DNA from: Ohtaekwangia sp035628875
Lineage (GTDB): Bacteria; Bacteroidota; Bacteroidia; Cytophagales; Cyclobacteriaceae
Direction of reading: 5' to 3'
Assembly (NCBI GenBank): GCA_035628875.1
Contig: DASPIZ010000060.1
Span: 1 to 64,000 of the forward strand
DNA length: 64,000 nt
Shown: one piece after another, positions 15,501-24,976 of the stretch
How positions within the stretch are numbered: the stretch's first letter is position 1
Layout of the letters: the number at the start of each line of letters is the position of its first letter
Program-made: the position numbers and the translations under genes
Notes under the pieces: generated by a model
The model's input: the letters and a program-made list of their open reading frames with translations, nothing else
Told to the model about the DNA's origin: nothing
The model's database searches: none

Positions 15501-18115
15501 ACTTACTTGCATTCAATACAGACAAAACATCTTATAACATAGGTGAGAAGGTGCACATCACGATTCCGAGCAGTAAGCAGGGTCGCGCACTGATCAGCAT
15601 AGAAAATGGAAGCCGTGTGTTGCAGACATACTGGGTAGACACCCAACAAGGAGAGACACGGTTTAGTTTTGATGCCGTAGCTGAGATGGCACCCAACGTA
15701 TATGTTCATATTTCACTGCTTCAGCCGCATTCGCAAACCGTTAACGACTTGCCGATCAGATTGTACGGCCTGACCGCCATTCGGGTGGAAAATCCAAAGA
15801 CCCACCTTGAACCAGAGATTAAAATGCCGGATGAACTGGAGCCTGGAAAAGAAGTACGCATCACGATTTCAGAAAAGTCAAAAAGGAAAATGACGTATAC
15901 CATAGCCGTTGTGGATGAAGGGCTACTGGATATTACGCGGTTTAAAACACCTGATGCATGGAGTCGCTTTTACGCCCGTGAGGCGTTGGGTATACGTACG
16001 TGGGATTTATTTGATGATGTGATGGGCGCTTATGGTGCAAAGATAGAACGTCTCCTGGCCATTGGGGGAGATCGTGAAATGGTAGCAAAGGAGGAAGATC
16101 CCCGTGCTAACAGATTTAAACCTGTTGTTAAATTCTTTGGACCTTTCACCTTGGATGGAGGTTCTGAAACGCATCGTTTCATCATGCCGCAATACATCGG
16201 GTCAGTGAAAACGATGGTCGTGGCCGGGTACGAAGGTGCCTATGGAAAAGCAGAAAAAGCAACACCGGTGCGCAAGCCATTAATGGTGCTGGCAACGTTG
16301 CCACGCGTATTAGGGCCGCAGGAAAAACTGAAGCTTCCGGTTACCTTGTTTGCAGGAGACAAAAGCATTCAGAATGTTAAGATAGATGTTAAAACTTCCG
16401 GGCCTTTAAAGATTTCAGGAAGCAATAGCCAGACCGTTAGCATGTCATCTTCAGGCGATATGACAGTCGATTTTGACTTATCAGTAGAAGCTGAAACCGG
16501 TATAGCGAAAGTTGAAGTAACGGCGATGTCGGGTGGGCACAAAGCCAGTGATGTGATCGAGATCGAAGTACGGAATCCAAATCTGCCAGTGACACAAGTT
16601 ACAGCATCATTACTTGACGCTGATAAAAAATGGCAGGCTGATATTGTTCCTTTTGGAATCTCCGGAACCAATACGGCGATCCTTGAAATTTCCAACCTTC
16701 CACCGGTTAACCTGGGATCACGGTTGCGTTACCTCATCCAATACCCACATGGTTGTATTGAACAAACTACATCGGCTGTTTTTCCGCAGTTGTTTTTGCA
16801 ACAGGTAAAAGTGCTTACCGAAATAGAACAAAGCAATGTCCAGCGGAACGTTACAGTAGCAATTGAAAGGATGCGTTCATTCGTGCAACGTGATGGTGGA
16901 TTTGGTTACTGGCCAGGTGCAGAAACTTCAGATCCATGGGGAACAACCTACGCGGGTCATTTTCTGATTGAAGCGGAAGCACAGGGATATTTTGTTCCGG
17001 AAGATTTATTGAAGCGATGGAAGAAATATCAAAAATCAAAGGCATCAGAATGGCGAAGGAACGACAAGTATTACAGCAGCGATCTGATGCAGGCATATCG
17101 TCTCTATACCCTGGCCCTTGCCGGAGCTGCAGAGATGGGTGCAATGAACAGATTGCGTGAGCAGGGCAATCTAAACGTAACGGCAGCCTGGATGTTAGCT
17201 GCAGCCTATGCAAAAGCAGGGCAGCCCGAATCGGCCAAAAAGTTAATTGTAGACCTTAACACGGTTGTAAAACCTTACCGCGAGCTTGGATACAGTTATG
17301 GTTCTGATCTCAGGGATAAAGCTTTGATCATGGAAACCCTTGTGTTATTAAATGAAAAAACCAGGGCATTTGAAATTCTAAAAGAATTATCACGCTATTT
17401 GAGTGACCAGTCTTATTGGATGAGCACGCAGGAAACTGCTTTCTGTCTAAAAGCCATCGGTGCTTTTGCAGGTATGGATAAACGCGGAGAAGTTAAATTT
17501 GCTTATACGCTGAACGGAAAAACGGTGCATGCCAGTACGCAACTACCGATAGCACAAGTACAAATTCCGATTAAGGATGTTGAACAGAAAAATATTCTTG
17601 TCCAAAATGAAAGTAAAGGTGCACTATTCACACGTTTAATTCTTGAAGGAACACCAGCACAAGGTGATGAGGTAGATGCTGAAAGCAACATGAACATGCG
17701 CGTGCGTTATACCACCGTCGATGGAAATGAAATTGACGTTTCGCGTCTCGAACAGGGAACAGAACTTGTTGCTGAGGTTACCATAACACATACCGGAATG
17801 CGGTCTTGGTATGATAACCTGGCATTGAGTCAGGTGTTTCCTTCCGGATGGGAGATCAATAACCTGAGGCTAACCGATGACCAGGGTTTGATGAATTCAG
17901 CGGGATACAACTACCAGGATATACGCGATGATCGTGTTTATACTTACTTCGGATTGGGCGTGAACGAGCGGAAAACGTTCCGCGTAATGCTCACCGCAAG
18001 TTATGCCGGTACGTACTACTTACCTGCAACAAGCTGCGAAGCCATGTACGACAGGAGTATTTTCGCAAGACGTAAAGGGCAAGAGGTGCAGGTTGTAAAG
18101 CGGGTTACACAGTAA
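12536..18115 (+). CDS. Alpha-2-macroglobulin-family protein with intact thioester
   Basis: A 1859-residue protein (1873 if the TTG at 12494 is used) anchored by one N-terminal helix (IAIAILAVGIVAFGIFYF). It has the bacterial A2M layout: MG domains, a bait-like region, the A2M domain with the conserved LPRVLGPQEKL segment, and the thioester motif PHGCIEQT with Cys1407, followed by the alpha/alpha toroid thioester domain. Bacterial A2Ms trap attacking proteases in the periplasm. A very acidic, tyrosine-rich insert (13917-14040, runs of E, D and Y) interrupts the early MG region and is unusual. The downstream pbpC, 84 bp away, repeats the yfhM-pbpC pairing of E. coli, where A2M is thought to protect the cell after breach of the wall. 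Confidence 0.92.
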   Translation: MKSAPLKKIAIAILAVGIVAFGIFYFLPGKDTAPVKNNINPAFGEYIASYTAGVVSSGSTVRIVFTRDVVDSTHFGQESQVKLFSLSPAVNGKTKWLNERTVEFQPESKLKSGQIYTVKFSLSKVIEVPNALSSFESSFQVMPQNFAITVENVRAYEKTVLQRQKIEGTLLTADVAESASVESMLTSQQNNKKLAITWVHTDGGKQHHFTVEDVIRTDQGSKVVLWAEGKPLGVDRSQEEVVEIPSLRDFKLMNARVIQNPTQYVVLQFSDPLKEKQNLNGLITIAGVESLDFEVRDNQILVYPPVRQAGSKTVNISPGIRNILDFKLKETTTAELVFEQVAPAIRFTGDGSILPSTDGLVLPFEAVNLDAVDLTITKIFENNMMQFLQVNNIGGNQELYRVGKRVLKKTVPLNTSGVTDLGKWNRFTLDLAELIKTEPGAVYEVKLNFRKSYATYNCGGESMEEEEPATAFEEEEEPDYQYYDDYYYEDYYYDDDYDWSQRDNPCHSSYYTGNRAVKRNVLASDLGITAKRGEDGKTIAFITDLKTTQSLSGVKVELFNYQQQVIGSAVTGADGKIEIVSKEPPFLLVAKNGSERGYLKLTDGEALPLSSFDVSGETVQHGLKGFLYGDRGVWRPGDSLYLTFILEDKQKQLPSNHPVVFELQNPQGQVVTRLVRSDDENGFYSFATATSPEAPTGNWTGRVKAGGTQFSQTLKIETVKPNRLKINLDFGTERFTTPAITGQLSVNWLHGAPGRNLKAEFEMTMVNVPTTFPKYNEYVFEDPSREFYSESQTIFSGNTNDDGKTTFNADLSSTSAVPGFLNVVFRGKVFEESGNFSIDRFNIPYSPFESYVGMKTPEGEQYSGILYFDKTHPVDLVTVNADGKPVSREGIELSMYKLNWRWWWDNSSEGLANYVDGSYSKLVKKGTANTVNGKGVWNFEMKSTTEEYGRYFIRACDPVSGHCTGQIIYIDEPGWYSRMRNNDDNAGANLLAFNTDKTSYNIGEKVHITIPSSKQGRALISIENGSRVLQTYWVDTQQGETRFSFDAVAEMAPNVYVHISLLQPHSQTVNDLPIRLYGLTAIRVENPKTHLEPEIKMPDELEPGKEVRITISEKSKRKMTYTIAVVDEGLLDITRFKTPDAWSRFYAREALGIRTWDLFDDVMGAYGAKIERLLAIGGDREMVAKEEDPRANRFKPVVKFFGPFTLDGGSETHRFIMPQYIGSVKTMVVAGYEGAYGKAEKATPVRKPLMVLATLPRVLGPQEKLKLPVTLFAGDKSIQNVKIDVKTSGPLKISGSNSQTVSMSSSGDMTVDFDLSVEAETGIAKVEVTAMSGGHKASDVIEIEVRNPNLPVTQVTASLLDADKKWQADIVPFGISGTNTAILEISNLPPVNLGSRLRYLIQYPHGCIEQTTSAVFPQLFLQQVKVLTEIEQSNVQRNVTVAIERMRSFVQRDGGFGYWPGAETSDPWGTTYAGHFLIEAEAQGYFVPEDLLKRWKKYQKSKASEWRRNDKYYSSDLMQAYRLYTLALAGAAEMGAMNRLREQGNLNVTAAWMLAAAYAKAGQPESAKKLIVDLNTVVKPYRELGYSYGSDLRDKALIMETLVLLNEKTRAFEILKELSRYLSDQSYWMSTQETAFCLKAIGAFAGMDKRGEVKFAYTLNGKTVHASTQLPIAQVQIPIKDVEQKNILVQNESKGALFTRLILEGTPAQGDEVDAESNMNMRVRYTTVDGNEIDVSRLEQGTELVAEVTITHTGMRSWYDNLALSQVFPSGWEINNLRLTDDQGLMNSAGYNYQDIRDDRVYTYFGLGVNERKTFRVMLTASYAGTYYLPATSCEAMYDRSIFARRKGQEVQVVKRVTQ

Positions 18116-18199
18116 TTGATTGAAGTGTGATGAAATAGTGTAGCCATCACGTTATTGTGCGGCGAAAAACAATTGGTGCATATTAAAGGCAGGCATGGT

Positions 18200-20608
18200 A
18201 TGGGATTGATGGGAAAGCAACGTGAACGGATCATACAAATGGTGAAGGCATACCGTGGTCGATACCGGTTGTTGTTGATATCTGGTGTAACGTTGCTTTT
18301 GCTTGCGCTTTATTATTTCAGCCTTCCGGAAAAACTCTTTCGTGATCCGTATTGTACGGTGCTTGAGGCGCATGATGGTGCTTTGCTCGCCGCGTCAATT
18401 GCATCGGATGGGCAATGGCGGTTTCCCGAATCCGATTCTTTACCGCCAAAGTTTATTCAGGCATTAACGACTTATGAGGATAAGCGTTTTTATTCACATC
18501 CTGGTGTGGACCCGCTTTCGCTGGGTCGTGCGATCAATCAAAATATCCGATCGGGGAAAATTGTTAGCGGAGGAAGTACCATCAGCATGCAGGTGATTCG
18601 CCTTTCGCGAAAAGGAAATGCGCGAACGATCACCGAGAAACTCCTTGAAGCCATACTTGCCACCAGGCTGGAAATCAGATTCAGTAAAGATGAAATTTTA
18701 CGATTGTATGCATCGCATGCCCCTTTCGGTGGTAACGTTGTTGGGCTTGAAGCAGCGTGTTGGCGTTATTATGGTCGCAGCAGCAAATCGTTGTCGTGGG
18801 GTGAAGCAAGTTTGTTGGCGGTGTTGCCCAATTCACCTGCCCTAATTCACCCCGGGAGAAATCGCGATCGTCTCCGAAAAAAGCGCGATGCTTTGCTGGA
18901 TCGCTTGTACCAAAACCAGGTCATTGATTCGATCACTTGTTTACTCGCGAAGGAGGAATCCATTCCGGAAGAGCCGTTACCATTACCAAGATTTGCCAGG
19001 CATTTGCTGGACAGATTAAACAAAACAGGTCATGCCCAGAAACGCATCCGATCTACGGTAGACTTTCATCTGCAACAACGAATGGAGCAAATACTGATGG
19101 ATCATCATCAGCGTTTGTCGGGAAATAAGATTCAAAATGCAGCGGCTTTGGTTGCACGTGTCTCCACGGGGGAGGTGATGGCATACATTGGTAATGTATC
19201 CACCGCAACAAAATACGATGGAAGTGAAGTTGATATCATCACCGCACCGCGCAGTACGGGCAGTATTTTAAAACCGTTTTTGTACGCTGCGATGTTGGAT
19301 GAAGGCAAAATCCTCCCCCGAACTCTGCTTGATGATATACCGGTTCTCATCAATGGCTTTTCGCCAAAAAACTTTAATCAGCAGTATGATGGCGTTGTAC
19401 CTGCCGATGAAGCCCTGATCAGGTCGCTAAATATCCCTGCGGTGAATTTGTTACGGGAATACAGGTATGAAAAGTTTCATTCGCTATTGCGATCAATGGG
19501 CATGAAAACACTTCATCAACCTGCGGATCATTATGGCTTATCACTGATCCTGGGTGGCGCCGAGGGTACCCTTTGGGATATCTGCGGTATGTATGCTTCC
19601 ATGTCGCGAACGCTGAATCATTTCTTTCAACACCCGGGACAAAACAAATACAGCAAATCAGATTTCCATGACCTTACGTACTTATTTGAAAACCGGAAAG
19701 TCGTTTCTCCCCCGGAAGCAAGTTCATGGTTGAGTGCGGAATCCATCTACCAGACCTTCGATGCACTGAAAGAATTGTACAGACCGGATGAAGAGTCCGG
19801 GTGGCGTCATTTTTCAAGTTCCAAACAAATCGCCTGGAAAACTGGCACAAGTTTCGGGTTTCGTGATGGTTGGGCCATTGGTGTAACGCCGGAGTATGTT
19901 GTAGGCGTATGGGTAGGAAATGCAGATGGTGAGGGACGACCCGGGTTAACCGGCACTGATGGTGCGGCACCAATTCTCTTCGACCTCTTTGCACAACTGG
20001 ATGGCTATACGTGGTTTGAAAAGCCATTTTCGGAAATGAAAAAAATAACTGTCTGCGCGAAAAGCGGATATCGGAATACGCCGCTTTGTACTGCCGTAGA
20101 TACAATTTGGATCGCAGCGTCGGGTTTGGAAACGAAGGCTTGTCCTTATCACCAACGGATTTATCTTTCAAATGATTTAAAGTACCGAGTACATAGTGCC
20201 TGTGAAGATATCCGGAAGATGAAAGGAACCAGTTGGTTTGTTCTTCCTCCTGTTCAGGAATATTATTACCGCGATCAAAGTTTAAGCTATCAAAGTTTAC
20301 CACCTTACCGCAAAGATTGCTCTCCTGGGACCAACTTACCATCGATGGATTTAATTTATCCAAAGCCAAATGCAAAAATTTATGTCCCTCGCGACATCAC
20401 AGGAACGCCGGGCCATGCCATTTTTCAGTTGGCTCATTGCGATCCATCCATAACAGTTTTCTGGCATCTGGATGGTGATTTTATTGGTTCTACGCGTAGC
20501 ACGCACCAAATGCCTTTAAATCCACCTCCAGGTGCTCACACACTTACTATTATGGATGAGACAGGATTTTCCATAACGCATGCCTTTGAAGTCTTATCAG
20601 ATCTATAA
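18200..20608 (+). CDS. pbpC: Penicillin-binding protein 1C
   Basis: The 802-residue bifunctional peptidoglycan synthase starts at the ATG at 18200, chosen because it is preceded by AAAGGCAGG; a TTG at 18155 would add 15 residues. Order: cytoplasmic basic tail, one membrane helix (LLLISGVTLLLLALYYF), GT51 glycosyltransferase (catalytic Glu93 in YEDKRFYSH, then GGSTISMQ), transpeptidase (Ser355/Lys358 in SILK, SLN, KTGTS with Lys547), and a C-terminal BiPBP_C beta domain. It builds and crosslinks glycan strands in the periplasm. It follows the A2M gene directly and probably shares its transcript. Confidence 0.92.
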   Translation: MGLMGKQRERIIQMVKAYRGRYRLLLISGVTLLLLALYYFSLPEKLFRDPYCTVLEAHDGALLAASIASDGQWRFPESDSLPPKFIQALTTYEDKRFYSHPGVDPLSLGRAINQNIRSGKIVSGGSTISMQVIRLSRKGNARTITEKLLEAILATRLEIRFSKDEILRLYASHAPFGGNVVGLEAACWRYYGRSSKSLSWGEASLLAVLPNSPALIHPGRNRDRLRKKRDALLDRLYQNQVIDSITCLLAKEESIPEEPLPLPRFARHLLDRLNKTGHAQKRIRSTVDFHLQQRMEQILMDHHQRLSGNKIQNAAALVARVSTGEVMAYIGNVSTATKYDGSEVDIITAPRSTGSILKPFLYAAMLDEGKILPRTLLDDIPVLINGFSPKNFNQQYDGVVPADEALIRSLNIPAVNLLREYRYEKFHSLLRSMGMKTLHQPADHYGLSLILGGAEGTLWDICGMYASMSRTLNHFFQHPGQNKYSKSDFHDLTYLFENRKVVSPPEASSWLSAESIYQTFDALKELYRPDEESGWRHFSSSKQIAWKTGTSFGFRDGWAIGVTPEYVVGVWVGNADGEGRPGLTGTDGAAPILFDLFAQLDGYTWFEKPFSEMKKITVCAKSGYRNTPLCTAVDTIWIAASGLETKACPYHQRIYLSNDLKYRVHSACEDIRKMKGTSWFVLPPVQEYYYRDQSLSYQSLPPYRKDCSPGTNLPSMDLIYPKPNAKIYVPRDITGTPGHAIFQLAHCDPSITVFWHLDGDFIGSTRSTHQMPLNPPPGAHTLTIMDETGFSITHAFEVLSDL

Positions 20609-20631
20609 ATACCTGACGCGTAAGTCATTAC

Positions 20632-20662
20632 TTGCTTTTTGTTAATTCTTTACCTAAATTCG
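20632..20662 (+). promoter_or_regulatory. Candidate promoter for the OmpA/SPOR-like gene
   Basis: A TTG at 20632-20634 and TAAATTCG at 20655-20662 are separated by 20 bases, close to the Bacteroidota TTTG / TAnnTTTG arrangement. It lies 38 bp before the ATG at 20700, in the gap after pbpC. The -7 box has one mismatch, so this is tentative. Confidence 0.3.
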
Positions 20663-20699
20663 CAAAGGTTTTTAGTATTTTTTACTTAGCCCGGTGTTT

Positions 20700-21944
20700 A
20701 TGAAAACCATTAAACTTTTTGCACTGGCAGGTATTTTTTTAGCGTTTTTACGGCCTTTACCTGCCCAAGCCTCACATGTGGAACAACTTTCCGTTGATGG
20801 CTATAATTATGTTGTGATTGGTGCTTTTAAATTTCATCGCAATGCAACCCGATTTGCTCAGCGAGCTTCGAAGCAATTGCATCTCAATGCTAAATTCGAG
20901 ATGAATCAGAACCGGAATTTGTACTATGTATATGTACTAAGTACACCAAGCCGGGAGAAGGCAATTGCCGAAGCGTTGCGCCTGCGCGAGGAGTCTGAAT
21001 TGAAAGATACCTGGGTATACAACGGTAGCCTTACCCGCCAGAATTCACAAGCACATGCCGGTATGGATATCAATCCGGTTTCAGGCAACGCAATAGAGCA
21101 GGTTCAGGTGGATAGTCCGCCCGTTGAGGAAGATCCTGCATCGCAAAACCCGGTAGCGCCTGAGACAGCAACGAATAACACCGGCGTTGTAACCAATGAA
21201 AGCAAAGTTTCTGAAGTCTCCTTAGATGCAGATGCAACGGGGAAAGAGTTTGTTTTCAGAATTTCAAAAGCCACGGACAATACCCCGATAGAAGGTGAGG
21301 TTGATGTGGTTGACACTGATAAAATGAAAAAAATGGGTACGTTCAAAGGCAATATGCCCGTGCGCATTTCTTCCCCCGACGGCTCATCCGGAAACGTTAC
21401 GCTTACGTGTGACGTCTTTGGTTACCGCCAGGCACAACGCATCATCAATTACAATAACCCACAAGCCGAAGATATCGAAGTACTGGAAAACGGTAATGTT
21501 GAGGTTCCATTCAACTTAAACCGGTTACAAAAGGGCGACATTGCTGTAATGTACAACGTTTACTTCTACAAAGACGCCGGTGTAATGCGTCCTGAATCAC
21601 GCTTTGAAGTAACAAGTTTACTGGAAATGCTCAAGGAAAATCCTAAATACAAAATCAAAATTCATGGACATACCAACGGTAATGCATCAGGAAAGATTAT
21701 TTCTTTAAAAGAGAACAATTCGAATTTCTTTTCTCTAACAGATACCCGCGAAGGGTTTGGTACGGCAAAAAAATTATCCGAGGAACGTGCAGAGGTTATT
21801 AAGAATTTTCTTGTGCAGAATGGTATTGAAGAAAGCCGGATGCAGATTAAAGCTTGGGGAGGTAAACGTCCGATCTTTGATAAGCACCATACGCGGGCAC
21901 AGGAAAATGTTCGTGTTGAAATCGAAATTCTGGAGGACAAATAA
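20700..21944 (+). CDS. OmpA-family protein with N-terminal SPOR-like domain
   Basis: About 414 residues. The ATG at 20700 is preferred over a GTG two codons earlier because the signal peptide (MKTIKLFALAGIFLAFLRPLPAQA) starts there. Residues about 30-115 resemble a SPOR-type fold (YNYVVIGAFKFHRNATRFAQRA, YYVYVLSTPSREKAIAEA), which binds denuded peptidoglycan. A proline- and threonine-rich linker and a small beta domain follow, then a C-terminal OmpA domain (FEVTSLLEMLKENPKYKIKIHGHTN ... RAEVIKNFLVQNGIEESRM). The C-terminus should bind peptidoglycan non-covalently, linking the envelope layers. Its stop is 6 bp from that of the convergent TPR gene. Confidence 0.8.
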   Translation: MKTIKLFALAGIFLAFLRPLPAQASHVEQLSVDGYNYVVIGAFKFHRNATRFAQRASKQLHLNAKFEMNQNRNLYYVYVLSTPSREKAIAEALRLREESELKDTWVYNGSLTRQNSQAHAGMDINPVSGNAIEQVQVDSPPVEEDPASQNPVAPETATNNTGVVTNESKVSEVSLDADATGKEFVFRISKATDNTPIEGEVDVVDTDKMKKMGTFKGNMPVRISSPDGSSGNVTLTCDVFGYRQAQRIINYNNPQAEDIEVLENGNVEVPFNLNRLQKGDIAVMYNVYFYKDAGVMRPESRFEVTSLLEMLKENPKYKIKIHGHTNGNASGKIISLKENNSNFFSLTDTREGFGTAKKLSEERAEVIKNFLVQNGIEESRMQIKAWGGKRPIFDKHHTRAQENVRVEIEILEDK

Positions 21945-21950
21945 ATCAAA

Positions 21951-23501
21951 TTATTCGTCGGTGTCGGAAGCGAGGTTTCTACTGATCTGCTGAATCACAC
22001 TGTCCAATTGAATGGAACAGGTTTTTAAGTGATTTAAAATAACGTCCCGTTCGCCTTGTTCTAACTCCTGATTTAATAACTGAATCAATCCGATTATACT
22101 GGCCACGGGCGCACGCAGTTTATGGGCATTTACAAAGGCGTATTCAGCCAGTTTTTGGTTTTGCAGCTTCAGTTGTTGTGATCGTTCCTCGATACGGTTT
22201 TCCAGTGTCTTGTTTAATTGCTGTAATTCTTCGTTCAGCTTAATCATCGTTATCGCCTGTGCTTCTATGGCTTCTTTCTGAAAATGGATCTTATCGTTTT
22301 TTTCCTGGAGTGACTGATTGACTTTAAGAATTTGTGAGCGCTGCCGGAACAAAACAGTAGCCAATAACAACACGAGAATCAAACCACAGCTGATGGCCGC
22401 AATAAGACCTTCCTTACTATTGAGTTGTTGCTGCTTCAGGGCTCTTTCCGCTTTCAATTGCTCGTTCTCACGTTCATTTCGCTCAGTTTCATAGATGATC
22501 TGGACCCTGGCGATCTGTTCGGCTTTCAATAAATTATACACACTGTCTTTCAACGTATTGTGCAGGCTCAAAAATTTTAACGCGCTTTTGTAATCGCCAC
22601 GCGTGGAATCAAGCCGGGCATATTCCAAATAGGTTTTTACCCGTAAATCCGGAACACGAATATTTTGTCCGAGTGCAAATGCTTCATCTAGATAAGTTTT
22701 GGCTATGCTGAGTTGGTTTTGCTTACGGTATACGCCTGCTATATCATGGTAAGTCTCAATCAATGTACGGATCTCACCGCTTTTTTTCCACCGTGCTATG
22801 GCCAGCTTGAAGTAGGTTAATGCATCCTTAAAATTACCTTCGGCTGATTTAATACGGGCCATACTCCAGTAACAATATGTAATAGAACGTTCGTCCCGCT
22901 GGTGTCTCGCCATGTCAAGTGATTTGTAGATGTATTGCATGGCTTTCTCGTATTGCTCAGCAACAATGTACAACTCGCCAATGTTGTACAAGGTCAGCGC
23001 GATCGTGCTATCACCCTTACGCAGGTTGATGGATTGCAACAGATAGTCCAGTGATTTTTCAAACTCACCAAATCGTTTGTTTACTTCACCAATGTTGTTG
23101 TAAACTTTACCAAGGCCTACACTATCGTGTATATTTTGGTATTGGCGCGCCGCCAACATGTAATAGTTCTGCGCAAATTCATAAACACCTTCATACCAGT
23201 AGGAATTTCCTAAAACGGTAAGGGCCCTTGCATATCCCCTTGTATACTTTAATTCAGGAGCAAGCGCTGTGGTATAAGATGCGATCCTTCTCGAAAGTGC
23301 TGGATTATTCTTTAAGTAGGCCGTGGCAAGTTCGTTAAGATTGTCAATGAAGGCCGAGTCTTTTTTTACAGTTGCATAACGACGTTGTAAACTATCCGGC
23401 AAAGTAATTTGTGCTTCGGTTATAAAAACGCAAAGCAGCAGGAAGACTGGCACAAAGCATGTTCCCCGCATAAACCGGTAAAACGTTACGGTAAGAAACA
23501 A
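21951..23501 (-). CDS. TPR membrane protein ending in a lone histidine-kinase DHp domain
   Basis: The 516-residue protein has a signal peptide, about seven TPR-like helical repeats (residues 60-330), one membrane helix (GLIAAISCGLILVLLLATVLF) and a long cytoplasmic coiled coil (SLQEKNDKIHFQKEAIEAQ...). It ends in a HisKA-like dimerisation domain with a phosphoacceptor-type histidine (about His460, in FVNAHKLRAPVASIIGL). The protein stops 57 residues after that histidine: the HATPase domain is absent. It therefore cannot phosphorylate itself alone and may partner another kinase or act as a phosphotransfer or dimerisation module. It starts 2 bp after the cystathionine beta-synthase stop, so the two form an operon. 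Confidence 0.8.
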   Translation of the reverse strand: MFLTVTFYRFMRGTCFVPVFLLLCVFITEAQITLPDSLQRRYATVKKDSAFIDNLNELATAYLKNNPALSRRIASYTTALAPELKYTRGYARALTVLGNSYWYEGVYEFAQNYYMLAARQYQNIHDSVGLGKVYNNIGEVNKRFGEFEKSLDYLLQSINLRKGDSTIALTLYNIGELYIVAEQYEKAMQYIYKSLDMARHQRDERSITYCYWSMARIKSAEGNFKDALTYFKLAIARWKKSGEIRTLIETYHDIAGVYRKQNQLSIAKTYLDEAFALGQNIRVPDLRVKTYLEYARLDSTRGDYKSALKFLSLHNTLKDSVYNLLKAEQIARVQIIYETERNERENEQLKAERALKQQQLNSKEGLIAAISCGLILVLLLATVLFRQRSQILKVNQSLQEKNDKIHFQKEAIEAQAITMIKLNEELQQLNKTLENRIEERSQQLKLQNQKLAEYAFVNAHKLRAPVASIIGLIQLLNQELEQGERDVILNHLKTCSIQLDSVIQQISRNLASDTDE

Positions 23502-23503
23502 GC

Positions 23504-24874
23504 TTATGTGGTCATGGCCCGAAGCACATCATGTTGTGTGATGATGTGTACCTGATCGTGCGTGTCACGCACCAATACGGCTTTATTATCTTTATTCAAA
23601 AGTGATGACAATACATCCAGCGTACTGTCGGGCGCGACAAATAGCATGGGTTTGTCCATCACTTCATGAAGTTGTTTAGCTTGTAATTGCGGGTCCTGGA
23701 TAATTTTTTCCAGTAAACTTGCCGAGCTTACACTGCCTACAAATTGCCCCCCATCCGTTACCGGGATCTGGTCAATACCTTCTTTGTTCATCACCAGGAT
23801 GGCTTCACCTACCTTAGATGACTGCGCTACCGTGTACAGGCTGTCTTTTTCGTTTCGCGCCTGAATAATATCACGTGCGGTTTGAAACGATCGCGCTTCA
23901 AGAAAACCATGATCTTTCATCCATTGATCGTTGTAAACTTTTGTCAGGTATCGCGTTCCATGATCAGGAAGGAGGATCACCATAATGTCTTCTTTCTTCA
24001 GATGTTCTCGTGCATATTCCAGTGCACCATGCAAAGCAGATCCGCTTGACCAGCCTACAAACAAGCCTTCTTCACGTGCGAGTCTGCGCGCCTGGATTGC
24101 ACCATCTTTATCGGTCACTTTAATGAACAGATCAATGACGTCGAAGTTTACATTTTGTGGTAAGATATCTTCGCCAAAACCTTCCGTGAGGTAAGGATAG
24201 ATTTCGTTTTTATCGAATATACCAGTCTCCTTGTATTTTTTAAATACAGAACCATACGTGTCAATCCCCACACTTACGATATCAGGATTTTGTTCTTTGA
24301 GGTATTTTGATGTTCCGCACATGGATCCACCTGTTCCAACGGTGGCAACGTAATGCGTAATTTTTCCTTCGGTTTGTTGCCAGATCTCAGGACCTGTTGT
24401 TTCGTAATGTGCTTTTGTATTCGAGAGATTATCGTATTGATTTGGATAAAATGAGTTGGGAATTTCTTTGTTTAATTTTCGTGCAATTGAATAGTACGAC
24501 CTGGGATCTTCCGGCAGCACATTGGTAGGACAAACGATTACTTCCGCGCCCACGGCTTTCAGAATATTAATCTTTTCCTGAGATTGTTTATCTGCCATGG
24601 TGAATATACACCGGTATCCTTTTGCTGCAGCCGCAAGTGCCAGGCCCATACCCGTATTTCCGGACGTGCCTTCGATAATTGTTCCGCCCGGTTTCAGGAG
24701 CCCTGCTTTTTCAGCGTCTTCCACCATCTTGAGGGCCATACGGTCTTTTGTGGAATTTCCCGGATTAAAATATTCTACTTTGGCTAACACCGTTCCTTGT
24801 ATCCCTTGTGTTACTTTGTTGAGTTTCACCAGCGGCGTATTGCCAATAGTTTCAATTATTGAATTATAGATCAT
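23504..24874 (-). CDS. Cystathionine beta-synthase with C-terminal CBS pair
   Basis: The 456-residue PLP enzyme has the fold type II core with the cofactor lysine Lys43 in NPGNSTKDR, the asparagine loop EGTSGNTG and the phosphate-binding VGTGGSMCG. The C-terminal ~120 residues form two CBS domains (KVGEAILVMNKEGIDQIPVTDG, KPMLFVAPDSTLDVLSS), the regulatory module that in the human enzyme binds S-adenosylmethionine. It condenses serine or O-acetylserine with homocysteine or sulfide; cysteine synthase activity is the main alternative. It leads an operon with the TPR/DHp gene. A -7 element at 24894-24901 may drive it. Confidence 0.88.
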   Translation of the reverse strand: MIYNSIIETIGNTPLVKLNKVTQGIQGTVLAKVEYFNPGNSTKDRMALKMVEDAEKAGLLKPGGTIIEGTSGNTGMGLALAAAAKGYRCIFTMADKQSQEKINILKAVGAEVIVCPTNVLPEDPRSYYSIARKLNKEIPNSFYPNQYDNLSNTKAHYETTGPEIWQQTEGKITHYVATVGTGGSMCGTSKYLKEQNPDIVSVGIDTYGSVFKKYKETGIFDKNEIYPYLTEGFGEDILPQNVNFDVIDLFIKVTDKDGAIQARRLAREEGLFVGWSSGSALHGALEYAREHLKKEDIMVILLPDHGTRYLTKVYNDQWMKDHGFLEARSFQTARDIIQARNEKDSLYTVAQSSKVGEAILVMNKEGIDQIPVTDGGQFVGSVSSASLLEKIIQDPQLQAKQLHEVMDKPMLFVAPDSTLDVLSSLLNKDNKAVLVRDTHDQVHIITQHDVLRAMTT

Positions 24875-24893
24875 GTATTGCTTAGTCTTTTGG

Positions 24894-24901
24894 CAAAGTT
24901 A
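24894..24901 (-). promoter_or_regulatory. TAnnTTTG -7 element before cystathionine beta-synthase
   Basis: Read on the minus strand the bases are TAACTTTG, an exact match to the Bacteroidota -7 consensus. It ends 19 bases before the ATG at 24874. No clear TTTG -33 box was found at the right distance, so confidence is moderate. Confidence 0.4.
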
Positions 24902-24976
24902 CGAAATATGAACCGGATACCGGCCTTCATGTATACGTGAACAAAGTTCGGAGGTTGGAAAAAATGGCCGGGTGAC

